Origin: VAZQ01 sp963816745 | Lineage (GTDB): Bacteria; Pseudomonadota; Alphaproteobacteria; Rhizobiales; Xanthobacteraceae | Length of the DNA: 64,000 nt | Assembly (NCBI GenBank): GCA_963816745.1 | Contig: CAWFLQ010000004.1 | Coordinates: 62,001 to 126,000 of the forward strand | Direction of reading: 5' to 3' | Shown: positions 56,207 to 64,000 of the stretch, piece after piece | Numbering within the stretch: the first letter of the stretch is position 1 | Layout of the letters: every line of letters starts with the position of its first letter | The notes under the pieces: model-generated | The model's database searches: none | What the model saw: only the letters and a program-made list of their open reading frames with translations | What the model was told of the DNA's origin: nothing | Made by a program: the position numbers and the translations under genes

Positions 56207-57589
56207 ATGACAGACGAAGACCGACCCACGCAGCAACGCCGTCGTGTCGTGATCATCGGGGCGGGATTTGGCGGGCTTTCGGCCGCCAAAGGGCTGGCGC
56301 GCGCGCCCTTCGAGATCACGGTCGTCGATCGCCACAACTATCACTTGTTCCAGCCGCTGCTCTATCAGGTGGCTACCGCTGCGCTGTCGCCCGGAGATAT
56401 CGCGGGGCCGATTCGAGGCGTTCTTCGCCGTCAGCAGAACGCCAACGTCATCCTGGCGAAGGTGTCGGGGATCGACGTGGCCTCCCGCGAGGTCGTCGCC
56501 GAAGGCCGGCGCATTCCGTTCGACGAGCTCATCATTGCCACCGGCGCGGAGCACGCCTATTTCGGGAATGATTGGGCTTCGCATGCGCCGGGCCTCAAGA
56601 CGATCGACGACGCGACCTACCTGCGCCGCAGGATACTGCTCGCATTCGAGCGCGCCGAGACCGAGCCGGACGCGGGCGAGCGCCGCCGCCTTCTCAACTT
56701 CGTGGTTGTCGGCGGCGGGCCGACCGGCGTGGAGATGGCGGGCGCCATCGCCGAATTGGCGAAGCGGGCGCTTGCCTCCGATTTCCGCTCCATCGACCCG
56801 CGATCCGCGCGGATCATTCTGCTCGAGGCCGGGCCGCGATTGCTGCCCTCCTTCGATCCGGCGCTGTCGGAGACGGCCCGGCGCTCGCTCGATCAACTCG
56901 GCGTGGAGGTGCGGCTCAACTCGGGGGTGACGGATTGCGACGGCGCGAGCGTTTCGATCGGGCGCGAACGCATCGAGACGCGGACGATCATCTGGGCCGC
57001 CGGCGTGCAGGCGTCGCCGGTGGCGGAGTGGCTCGAGGTCGAGAGTGATCGCGCCGGACGGGTGAAGGTGCAGGGCGACCTTTCGGTGCCGGGGCATCCG
57101 AACATCTTCGTGATCGGCGATGCGGCCTGCGCACTCGGGGCAGACGGCCAACCAGTGCCGGGCGTCGCTCCCGTCGCCAAGCAGCAGGGACAATATGTTG
57201 CCCGACTGCTGATCGCGCGCGCGCAAGGAAAGACGCTGCCGCCTTTCCGCTATCGCGATTTCGGCTCTTTGGCGACGATCGGCCGCAAGCGAGCGGTGGC
57301 GCAACTCGGCGTATTCAAGATCTCGGGCTTCGTCGCGTGGCTGCTCTGGAGCGTCGCCCACATCTACTTCCTGATCGGCTTCCGCAATCGCCTCGCGGTC
57401 GCCTTGCACTGGCTCTGGAACTACGTCACGTTTCAGCGCGGAACGCGCCTGATCACGGGCATTTCCGGATCTCGCATCGAAGATGTGCGATCGGAGATAG
57501 CAGCGGCACCGCCCGCAGCCGCCGCGCATCCCGGCAACGATCGCGGCTCACGTCCGGCGGTCGATGTCGGCGGGCAACGCGCGCAGTAG
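56207..57589 (+). CDS. ndh: Type II NADH:quinone oxidoreductase (NDH-2)
   Basis: The gene is intact, with 460 residues and start MTDEDRPTQQRRRVVIIGAG. The FAD motif is VVIIGAGFGGLSAAKGLAR. NDH-2 signatures follow: YHLFQPLLYQVATAALSPGD (quinone and FAD contact), FVVVGGGPTGVEMAGAIAE (NADH site) and FVIGDAACALGADGQPVPGV followed by APVAKQQGQYVARLL. A C-terminal membrane-associating segment, VAWLLWSVAHIYFLIGFRNR, is typical. It transfers electrons from NADH to quinone without pumping protons. It is divergent from the glycosyltransferase operon. Confidence 0.93.
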   Translation: MTDEDRPTQQRRRVVIIGAGFGGLSAAKGLARAPFEITVVDRHNYHLFQPLLYQVATAALSPGDIAGPIRGVLRRQQNANVILAKVSGIDVASREVVAEGRRIPFDELIIATGAEHAYFGNDWASHAPGLKTIDDATYLRRRILLAFERAETEPDAGERRRLLNFVVVGGGPTGVEMAGAIAELAKRALASDFRSIDPRSARIILLEAGPRLLPSFDPALSETARRSLDQLGVEVRLNSGVTDCDGASVSIGRERIETRTIIWAAGVQASPVAEWLEVESDRAGRVKVQGDLSVPGHPNIFVIGDAACALGADGQPVPGVAPVAKQQGQYVARLLIARAQGKTLPPFRYRDFGSLATIGRKRAVAQLGVFKISGFVAWLLWSVAHIYFLIGFRNRLAVALHWLWNYVTFQRGTRLITGISGSRIEDVRSEIAAAPPAAAAHPGNDRGSRPAVDVGGQRAQ

Positions 57590-57919
57590 CAGCGTTCAAT
57601 CTCGTCGAGGACGAACAACCGCAGGTCTGCGGTGCGCAGCGAGCGACGCACGGCTCGGTTGATGTGAGCGAGCCAAGAGCCGCCCGGTTGTGTAACCGAC
57701 GTTACCTGCCCGTTATCTCGACGTTACATCCGAGCATATGTCGGGTCATACCGATGGAATCCCTCCAATCTCAGGCGTGATCGCGTCGCAACCACATCGG
57801 CTGCGGCGTCGAAATTGCGTGCACGGCTGGCCGTCGTTGCACCGATTTGCAGCGTCGCTTTCACGACTCACGTATAGGGGAACCGGGTAGCCGGTTCGTG
57901 GGGATATGGGAGCGATGCG
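57590..57919. other. Intergenic region between ndh and MFS gene, with paired CGACGTTAC motifs
   Basis: This 330-base region has no credible gene. It holds GTAACCGACGTTAC (57692-57705), a palindrome of five-base arms, and a second CGACGTTAC at 57719-57727; the two CGACGTTAC copies start 22 bases apart. They are about 200 bases before the MFS start and could bind a repressor or activator. An SD-like GGGAG lies just before the MFS ATG at 57920. Confidence 0.45.
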
Positions 57920-59192
57920 ATGACGGCGATGACGTCGGGAGTGTCGCTGAGCCAATCGCCGCGTTGGCGCGCGGTGATAGCGGCGTCGATCGGCAATGCG
58001 CTCGAATGGTTCGATTTTGCCGTGTACGGCTTTTTCGCCGTGACGATGGCGAGGCTGTTCTTCCCGGCCGCGAACGAGACGGTGTCGATATTGGTGGCGC
58101 TGGCGACTTTCGGCGTGACGTTCGTACTGCGTCCGCTCGGGGCCGTCGTGATCGGGACCTTTGCCGATCGCCACGGGCGCAAGGCCGCGTTCATCCTGAC
58201 CATTACCCTCATGATGGCGGGAACGGCGATCATTGCGCTGGCGCCGACCTATTCGTCGATCGGAATCCTGGCGCCGATTCTGATCGTCATCGCGCGCATG
58301 ATCCAAGGTTTCTCGGCCGGCGGCGAATTCGGCAGCGCGACCGCGTTTCTTGCGGAACAGAACCCGCAACGGCGCGGCTTCTTCGCGAGCTGGCAGTTTG
58401 CCAGTCAAGGTCTGACGACGATTCTCGCCACCGGCTTCGGCGTCACGCTGGCCAGCACGCTGACCACGGAGCAGATGGAAGTCATGGGGATGGCGCATCC
58501 CGTTCATTTTCGGGCTCATGATCGGTCCGGTGGCCTATTACATCCGGCGTCACGTTGACGAGACGATCGAGTTCCAGTCGACGCCGGTCAGCAAGACGCC
58601 GCTACGGGAGGCTTTTTCCGACGTCAAGACGAGGATGCTGATATCGTTCGGGGCGGTCGTTCTCGTGACCGTGGCCACGTACACGGTGCTGTTCATGCCG
58701 ACCTACGCGACGCGGCAGCTCGGCTTGCCGCCGTACGGCGGGTTCCTGGCCGGTCTGCTCACCGGCTCGATTCAGCTGGTGCTGATTCCGATCGTGGGCA
58801 CGCTGTCCGACAGGGTCGGCCGGCTGCCGATCGCTTTCGTTTCGGCGGCGGCAATCCTGCTCGCGATCTATCCGATGTTTGCGTGGCTGACCGCCGCACC
58901 GTCGATTCAAACCCTGCTGATCGTCCAGGCCATCATCGGCGTCCTGACCGCGGGTTACATGGGCGGGCTTCCCGCGCTGATGTCGGAGCTGTTTCCGACC
59001 CGCGTCCGCACGACCGGCTTGTCGATCAGCTATTCATTCGGCGTGGCGATATTCGGCGGCTTTGCCCCATTCATCAATGCATGGCTGATCGAGGTCACGG
59101 GCAGCAAGCTTGCACCGAGCTTCTATCTGATGCTTGCGGCCGTTATCAGCCTTGTCGCCCTGGGCGCGGCGCGCCGGCTCGGATACAAATGA
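57920..59192 (+). CDS. MFS metabolite:H+ symporter (MHS family), one frameshift
   Basis: The start at 57920 gives MTAMTSGVSLSQSPRWRAVI, with AASIGNALEWFDFAVYGFFA, RPLGAVVIGTFADRHGRKAA and MIQGFSAGGEFGSATAFLAE, all typical of the MHS family (ProP, KgtP, ShiA). Near 58490 one extra G in ATGGGGATGG shifts the frame. Restored, WRIPFIFGLMIGPVAYYIRR follows, and the second half ends ALGAARRLGYK at 59192. Restored length is about 423 residues with twelve membrane segments. The substrate is not readable; organic acids or betaines are usual for the family. Confidence 0.87.
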
Positions 59193-59539
59193 CGTCGACG
59201 TGACGACGAATTGAACGGTCCGACATCGTTAACGTCGCCGGGACCTGCGGGATGAAACAATCGTCTCCGGCGGAGGGCCGCTCTCATTGCTATCCGCGAT
59301 CGTTCAGCCTGCTTCGGATCGTTCAGCCTGCTTTCGTGATCGTTCAGCCGGGTATTGCGAATTGAGCGCGACTTCGTGGTGAACGAAGTCTGAGTAAAAC
59401 CTATCGCATTTTAATGACAGAGCAGATGGATACCTATCCGGTTTTCCTGTCCAGAGAGTGTTTCCTTAATAAATTTCCAGAATGATATTGTCGATTTCCG
59501 CCACGGCCAAAAAAAGGATAGGACTCGTCGGATACGCGT
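59193..59539. other. Intergenic region upstream of the GGDEF-EAL gene, with three direct repeats
   Basis: This 347-base region holds three copies of GATCGTTCAGCC, at 59298-59309, 59317-59328 and 59338-59349, with start-to-start spacing of 19 and 21 bases. After them the sequence becomes AT-richer (59380-59480), as expected for a promoter. No gene is visible. Confidence 0.5.
59298..59349. promoter_or_regulatory. Three GATCGTTCAGCC direct repeats
   Basis: Three exact 12-base copies at close to two-turn spacing suggest binding of a multimeric regulator on one DNA face. They are 190-240 bases upstream of the GGDEF-EAL start, with no gene between. The inner flanks (CTGCTT and CTGCTTTCG) also resemble each other, so this may be a short tandem duplication. 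Confidence 0.45.
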
Positions 59540-61531
59540 ATGAGGATTCATGCTATCAGGACGGCAGACATCGATCGCCTGGGTTCCTCTGCCCCCGATC
59601 AGATGTTCTATTTTGAGCTCGTTCGCGCTCTCTACAGCACACCGAAATCGATATTCAGCGCAACAGCGGCCGCGCTGACGATCATCGGTTTGGCGTGGGC
59701 GTTGAGCGGCGACGATTTCTACCGGATCTTTTTCATCGGATTCCTCATCGTCGGCGTCGAGCGCACCGGAATAATTTGGCTTTATCAGCGTGCGCGGCAC
59801 GATCCGGAGGATGTCGCCTCGATCAAGCGCTGGGAGCTCGGCGCGCTCCTCGGAGCATGGAGCTTTGCGAGCCTCGTCGGTTTGACCGGTGCGTACACCG
59901 TGACGATGCATCCCGGCACCGATCTCGAAATCCTCATCAGCTGTTGCGTCATGGGCTACATCGCGGGAATTTCGTCCCGCAATGCCAGCAGACCGCTGGT
60001 AACGATCGGTCAGATCAGTTTCACGTGCATCCCCTTCACGCTCGCTTTGATCGCGCGCGCGGACATCGTGCACGTCGCGCTGGCCGCTTTCATCGGCATT
60101 CTCTATGTCAGCACCGTCTTCATCTGCCGAACCGTGTTCGACAACATCGTGGCCAGGCACGATGCGTTCAAGAAAATCGAGACACTTGCGCAGCGGGACG
60201 CGTTGACCGAGTTGTGGAATCGGGCGGCCTTTCTGCAATTGCTCGATCAGCATCTCGCAACCGTTGCCGAGACCCGTCACACGATCGGCTTGATCGCAAT
60301 CGACCTCGATCGATTCAAGGACATCAACGACACGCTCGGCCACCCGGCCGGCGACTCCGTCCTCAAGGAAGTCGCGGACCGCATACGGGCCGCCGTGCGA
60401 CCGGGGGACGAAATCTCGAGGATTGGCGGCGACGAATTCCTCGTCATGTTGGCCGGCGTCGATGCCAAAGACGTGGAAGCCATGGCTCAGCGAATTCTCG
60501 TCCAGTTCGCCAACCCATTCACGATCAACGCGACCAACAGCGTCTGCGGCGCGAGCGTAGGCTATGCGATCGCGCCGACGGACGGCGCGACGCTCGACGC
60601 ACTCCTGCGTAATGCCGACCTTGCGCTCTACGAGGCGAAGAGGCAGGGGCGCGGCCAGATCGTCCCCTATACCGCTGCTCTGTCCCACCGCTACGACAGC
60701 CGGGTGGCGCTCGAGCACGATCTGCAGTTCGCTCTGGCCAATGATGAGCTCGACATCGAATACCAGCCGGTCGTCGACCCCAGGTCGGGCCGAACGATCT
60801 GTTGCGAAGCCTTGCTTCGCTGGCACCATCCGGAGCTTGGAACGATTGCTCCCTCCGTGTTCATACCGATTGCCGAGGCGACGGGCCTCATTGTGCCGAT
60901 CGGCACCTGGGTGCTCAACAGTGCGTGCGCCGAAGCGACCCGCTGGGGCGTCGACATCAAGGTCGCCGTCAATCTGTCGCCCGTCCAGTTCAGGCGCGGT
61001 CGCGAGATCGTCGACATCGTCATGAACGCGCTGGACAGCACGGGGCTGGCGCCGCGTCGGTTGGACCTCGAGGTCACCGAAATGGTCCTCATCGAGGACA
61101 GCGCGGCGGCGCTCGAGATCATCGAGGAATTGCGGCGCAAGGACATCGGCGTCTCGCTCGACGACTTCGGGACGGGGTTCGCGTCGCTGGCGTACCTGAA
61201 TGACTTTCCGTTCTCGCAGATCAAGATCGATCGCAAGTTCTCCAACAATATCGATCACTCGCCCCGCACGTCCGCGATCATCAAGGGTATTGCGCAGACC
61301 ACGCGCGATCTCAGGATCGAGCTTGTCGCCGAGGGCGTGGAGACCGAGCTCCAGCTCGAGCGCATGCGCAGTTTCGGCATCAACGCGATCCAGGGCTATT
61401 TGTTCAGCAAGCCACTGCCCGTCAATCAGCTGCGGCGTGTGATTGCCGAGCCTATTTTTCCGGCCTTCTCCCAGCCCAAGCGCGTTGCCAGCCTGGTGGA
61501 GAGGGACAGGGCGCGCCGCGCCGCGTCCTGA
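59540..61531 (+). CDS. Membrane GGDEF-EAL cyclic-di-GMP enzyme
   Basis: This 663-residue protein is intact, starting MRIHAIRTADIDRLGSSAPD. Up to six membrane segments occupy about residues 35-195 (SATAAALTIIGLAWALSG, FFIGFLIVGVERTGIIWLYQ and IVHVALAAFIGILYVSTVFI). The GGDEF domain (about 215-375) keeps the catalytic motif in SRIGGDEFLVMLAG, so it could make c-di-GMP. The EAL domain (about 390-640) keeps CCEALLRW, the metal-binding E, N and D residues (DLEVTEMVLIED, SLDDFGTGFASL) and LVAEGVETE, so it could degrade it. Either activity may dominate. It is the last plus-strand gene before the carbamoyltransferase. Confidence 0.92.
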   Translation: MRIHAIRTADIDRLGSSAPDQMFYFELVRALYSTPKSIFSATAAALTIIGLAWALSGDDFYRIFFIGFLIVGVERTGIIWLYQRARHDPEDVASIKRWELGALLGAWSFASLVGLTGAYTVTMHPGTDLEILISCCVMGYIAGISSRNASRPLVTIGQISFTCIPFTLALIARADIVHVALAAFIGILYVSTVFICRTVFDNIVARHDAFKKIETLAQRDALTELWNRAAFLQLLDQHLATVAETRHTIGLIAIDLDRFKDINDTLGHPAGDSVLKEVADRIRAAVRPGDEISRIGGDEFLVMLAGVDAKDVEAMAQRILVQFANPFTINATNSVCGASVGYAIAPTDGATLDALLRNADLALYEAKRQGRGQIVPYTAALSHRYDSRVALEHDLQFALANDELDIEYQPVVDPRSGRTICCEALLRWHHPELGTIAPSVFIPIAEATGLIVPIGTWVLNSACAEATRWGVDIKVAVNLSPVQFRRGREIVDIVMNALDSTGLAPRRLDLEVTEMVLIEDSAAALEIIEELRRKDIGVSLDDFGTGFASLAYLNDFPFSQIKIDRKFSNNIDHSPRTSAIIKGIAQTTRDLRIELVAEGVETELQLERMRSFGINAIQGYLFSKPLPVNQLRRVIAEPIFPAFSQPKRVASLVERDRARRAAS

Positions 61532-61543
61532 TTCCGCTGCCGA

Positions 61544-62563
61544 TCAGTTCCTGGAGAGCAGGCGGTTGAGCACCGCCATGCGCATGAATTTCGACAGGCG
61601 GACCTGCTCGAAGTACATCGCATTCGGCAGATCGTCACAGGACGGATCGATCTCGTCCTGCCGAGGCAGCGGATGATAGAGCAGGGTTCTTGAACGGGTC
61701 CGTTCGATCTTCTCGGCGGTTATGACGTGGCTTTCCGGCGTCGCATTCGGCGAGACGTAGCCGGAAGCGGCGGGTTCGCCGATGTCGGACATGTCGTAGG
61801 GGGCCATCATGACCGCGTCGCAATCGGTCAGCGCGTATTTGATGTCTCGAATCGTGCGGCAGCGGATCTGATTTTCACCGATCGCCGACAGGATATCGGC
61901 CGGCACCTCGCAATGCGACGGCGGGCAGAATACGATCTCGTTCGGCGTTTCGAACCGCAGCAGTTGAATGAGCGAGCGAACGGTGCGACCCCGCGGATCG
62001 CCGCCGAACGCGATGCTTTTGCCCGTGATGGTGCCGAGACCGCGTCGCAGCGCAAAGATGTCGATGAGAGCTTGGGTCGGATGTTCATTCCAGCCGTCGC
62101 CGGCGTTGATCACGGGCGTCTGTGATTTGGCCGCCATACGATCGGCCGCGCCATTTTCGTGATGGCGGACGACGAGAGCATCGCACAAGCGTGAGATGAC
62201 GGCGGCGCAATCCTCGAGCGACTCACCGGTTCGCGCATTCGAGCGCGAGGCAGACATGTCTTCCACGCCGATCGAATGGCAGCCGAGCGCGACCGTGGCC
62301 GCTTCAAAGCCGATCCGCGTGCGGGTGCTGGGTTGAAAAAACAGAAGCGCAACCGTCTTGCCCATCGAGTCCGGCGCCGCGGGCAGGCCGACTTCGAATG
62401 CTTCCGCGGCTTGGCAAAATTCATCGACGTCGTCGCTGTCGATGGCTCGGGTGCTCAGCAGGTGCTTTTGACGGCCCGCGCGGCCCTTTCCGATGAAGTT
62501 TGGTGGAGTCTGTGGTGTTTTTTGTGCGGGCTTACCCAACGTTTCAAGCGAAACGAGCGCCAT
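61544..62563 (-). CDS. Aspartate/ornithine carbamoyltransferase-family protein
   Basis: I use the ATG at 62563 (MALVSLETLGKPAQKTPQTP) with GGAAG upstream; the TTG at 62578 is an alternative. The 339-residue protein has the carbamoyl-phosphate motif FFQPSTRTRIGFEAATVALG and the later motifs NAGDGWNEHPTQALIDIFAL and YHPLPRQDEIDPS. In aspartate carbamoyltransferases the loop after the first motif carries a catalytic Lys (KGETL); here the segment is NARTGESLEDCAAV, so Lys is replaced by Thr. That argues for a divergent substrate or partial activity. No other pyrimidine gene is adjacent. Confidence 0.8.
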   Translation of the reverse strand: MALVSLETLGKPAQKTPQTPPNFIGKGRAGRQKHLLSTRAIDSDDVDEFCQAAEAFEVGLPAAPDSMGKTVALLFFQPSTRTRIGFEAATVALGCHSIGVEDMSASRSNARTGESLEDCAAVISRLCDALVVRHHENGAADRMAAKSQTPVINAGDGWNEHPTQALIDIFALRRGLGTITGKSIAFGGDPRGRTVRSLIQLLRFETPNEIVFCPPSHCEVPADILSAIGENQIRCRTIRDIKYALTDCDAVMMAPYDMSDIGEPAASGYVSPNATPESHVITAEKIERTRSRTLLYHPLPRQDEIDPSCDDLPNAMYFEQVRLSKFMRMAVLNRLLSRN

Positions 62564-62961
62564 TCTTCCAACTCCCAACTCCTAACCCACCACCCACAGC
62601 AACTAAATATTAACTCAGTATGGCTGCTTTGTATGCATAATATAAAGACATTGTTAACTATCGCGTGAACGCGATTGACAAGGCCGCTATGCGCTATCAG
62701 GCGGCTAAGCCGCTATAATGCCAGCCGTGAAATGAAGAACGGGCGGCACAAACGCTCAACCCGATCGTATCGGACATGCGTCGGCGTTCATAAGCTGCGA
62801 ATCGTTCGGCGGTTCGCCTGCTTCCGGTTGCGGTCGGTGTAATTATACCGGCGGCGTTTGCGGGTGCTGGTGCCACCTTTACTACCATTGAGTTGGTTGG
62901 CGTGAGATGCGCCGGGCCCAGAAGATCAGCGACGAGTTCTGCGCGGAAATAACATCGCTCG
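62564..62961. other. AT-rich intergenic region between carbamoyltransferase and MarR genes
   Basis: This 398-base region is markedly AT-rich at 62575-62670 and likely holds the carbamoyltransferase promoter. Only short open frames are present: a 36-codon plus-strand frame from about 62731 and a 63-codon minus-strand one, neither with a clear ribosome-binding site or recognisable sequence. A short hairpin GCGGCTAAGCCGC lies near 62701. Confidence 0.4.
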
Positions 62962-63495
62962 TTAGCTCCTCGCGCCGGCGCGTTTCTTCCTCGCCGTCGG
63001 CACGCCTTGCTTGCGCCGGCCGGTGAGGCCGAAGAGCAGCTCGCTGTCGAGCGGGGCGCGGCTGTAGACGTTGTTCACGTTGACGAGCTGCGTGAGCATT
63101 TCCATGAACTTGCGCCGATCGGATGGGCTGAGCGGCGCGAGGATCCGTTGCTCCGCTCGATCGATCATCGGTTGGATCTTTCTGACCACTTCGCGCCCTT
63201 GCGCCGTCGCGTTGAGGAGCTGCTTGCGCCGGTCAGTCTGCGAACGGGTCCTGGTAATGAGGCCCTTCTCGGCCAGGCGATCGATCACCTTGACCAGGGT
63301 GGTCGTGTCGAACGCGATCACGCTGCTCAGGCGCGCCTGGTCGATGTCGGGAACTTCATCGATCATGTGCAGCGCGGCATATTGCACGGTGGTCAGGCCG
63401 AGCGCGCGCGTCTCCTCGAGAAAGATCGCGACCGAGATCTGGTTCATCCGCCGGATGAGGTGACCGGCACGCGAGAAGAAGAGGTCCAGGCTCAT
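62962..63495 (-). CDS. MarR-family transcriptional regulator
   Basis: I chose the ATG at 63495 (MSLDLFFSRAGHLIRRMNQI); an ATG at 63549 is an alternative. The 177-residue protein has the winged helix VQYAALHMIDEVPDIDQARL, TLVKVIDRLAEKGLITRTRS and the wing TDRRKQLLNATAQGREVVRK. A basic tail (RKKRAGARS) ends it. The gene for the GlcG/HbpS-like protein is divergent 204 bases away and is the likely target, inferred from position. Confidence 0.88.
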   Translation of the reverse strand: MSLDLFFSRAGHLIRRMNQISVAIFLEETRALGLTTVQYAALHMIDEVPDIDQARLSSVIAFDTTTLVKVIDRLAEKGLITRTRSQTDRRKQLLNATAQGREVVRKIQPMIDRAEQRILAPLSPSDRRKFMEMLTQLVNVNNVYSRAPLDSELLFGLTGRRKQGVPTARKKRAGARS

Positions 63496-63699
63496 GAATG
63501 GTCGCGGTCTCGAGTCGTTCTCGGCAAGGAATGATAGGTGGCATACCAATCAAATGCAAATTCGGCGACACGTCGTTACGTGCCCGCTCGGCTGCTCGCG
63601 CACCGCTGGATGCCCGGTATGCAAATCATCAGCATGCGACGTGCTGGTCAGGACTGCGGCGGTGGTTAAGATGCGCGTTGTCCACACCAAGGAGAGGAC

Positions 63700-64000
63700 A
63701 TGCGTACCAAACCCTGCCTGACGTCCGCGGACGCGCAGAAGATGATGGCCGCCTGCAAGGCGGAAGCGGAGAAGAACAAGTGGAAGGTATCGATCGCGAT
63801 CGTCGACGATGCCGGCGTGCTGCTCCTGCTCGACCGGATGGACGGCGCCGGTCCCACCACGCCCGAGGTCGCGCATGGCAAGGCCCGCACCGCGGCGTTG
63901 ACGAAGCAGCCCACGAAGATGTGGGAGGAGCGCGTGAAGGAGCGGCCGGTGTTCCTGAACTATCCCGCCGGCCTTGCGATCTGGGGCGGCGTTCCGATCA
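63700..64000 (+). CDS. GlcG/HbpS family heme-binding-type protein, partial
   Basis: The ATG at 63700 follows GGAGAGGAC. The first 100 residues begin MRTKPCLTSADAQKMMAACK and continue SIAIVDDAGVLLLLDRMDG, then ALTKQPTKMWEERVKERPVF and PAGLAIWGGVPI, typical of the GlcG/HbpS (DUF336) family. It runs off the right edge. Family members bind heme or act as accessory proteins near catabolic and glycolate genes; no enzyme activity is established for most. There is no signal peptide. Confidence 0.85.
   Translation, partial: MRTKPCLTSADAQKMMAACKAEAEKNKWKVSIAIVDDAGVLLLLDRMDGAGPTTPEVAHGKARTAALTKQPTKMWEERVKERPVFLNYPAGLAIWGGVPI

Noticed and set aside
62675..62719. TTGACA and TATAAT as a sigma70 promoter
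   Set aside because: The two hexamers are separated by 33 bases, far from the usual 16-18, and no clear gene follows.
62697..62888. A 63-codon minus-strand open frame and a 36-codon plus-strand one
   Set aside because: Neither has a credible ribosome-binding site, conserved-looking sequence or operon context.

Overview
The window is about 65% GC with dense coding and many ATGA/GTGA overlaps. It carries several TctC-type solute receptors, EcfG-style signalling genes and the CATGTCC...GGACATG palindromes common in Bradyrhizobium relatives. Together these point to an alphaproteobacterium of the Hyphomicrobiales (Bradyrhizobiaceae/Xanthobacteraceae-like). Roughly half of the larger genes are broken by single-base frameshifts. 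Wherever the frame can be restored unambiguously, the fix is removal of one base, so I treat most as sequence errors and annotate the restored genes.

1-9.5 kb (minus strand): an iclR-led operon reading iclR, hyuA, hyuB, a substrate-binding protein, livF, livM, livG, livH, a cupin and a partial membrane protein. It looks like uptake and ATP-dependent opening of a hydantoin-, oxoproline- or aryl-ketone-like compound. 9.7-18.6 kb (plus strand): the divergent catabolic arm with a dienelactone hydrolase homologue, acyl-CoA synthetase, TctC receptor, MaoC hydratase, two acyl-CoA dehydrogenases, enoyl-CoA hydratase and a second TctC. Two pairs of IclR-like palindromes lie between the arms. 18.7-19.5 kb holds a junction of two broken genes. 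19.5-26.1 kb (minus): a second catabolic operon of TctC, isopropylmalate/tartrate-dehydrogenase-like enzyme, TctC, NHL protein and two acyl-CoA dehydrogenases.

26.2-33.1 kb: repeats, a small membrane protein, an HTH-only LysR, a one-TM protein, a REC-cyclase, and an ABC-type periplasmic protein followed by a Cache-HAMP-GAF histidine kinase and a CheY-like regulator. 33.2-38.2 kb (minus) is the most interesting segment. A secreted HExxH protein, a 146-residue protein with a CGCACGG motif and a lysine-rich tail, a DUF692/MNIO enzyme, a DUF2063-like partner and a glycosyltransferase fused to a winged-helix-like tail form a probable five-gene operon. I read it as a candidate RiPP-type maturation system not matching any cluster I can name.

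38.4-47.2 kb: Crp/Fnr regulator, ECF sigma factor, wHTH-ATPase regulator, a partner-switching set (RsbW-like, STAS, REC-SpoIIE phosphatase) and a second histidine kinase, interrupted by an in-frame stop, with its regulator. Both kinase-regulator pairs are followed by the same two-hairpin repeat. 47.3-64 kb: siderophore-interacting protein, SnoaL-like protein, LLM flavoenzyme, an MsrPQ-like pair with a ModA-like protein, a four-gene glycosyltransferase/radical SAM operon, NDH-2, MFS symporter, GGDEF-EAL protein, a carbamoyltransferase, MarR and a partial GlcG/HbpS protein.
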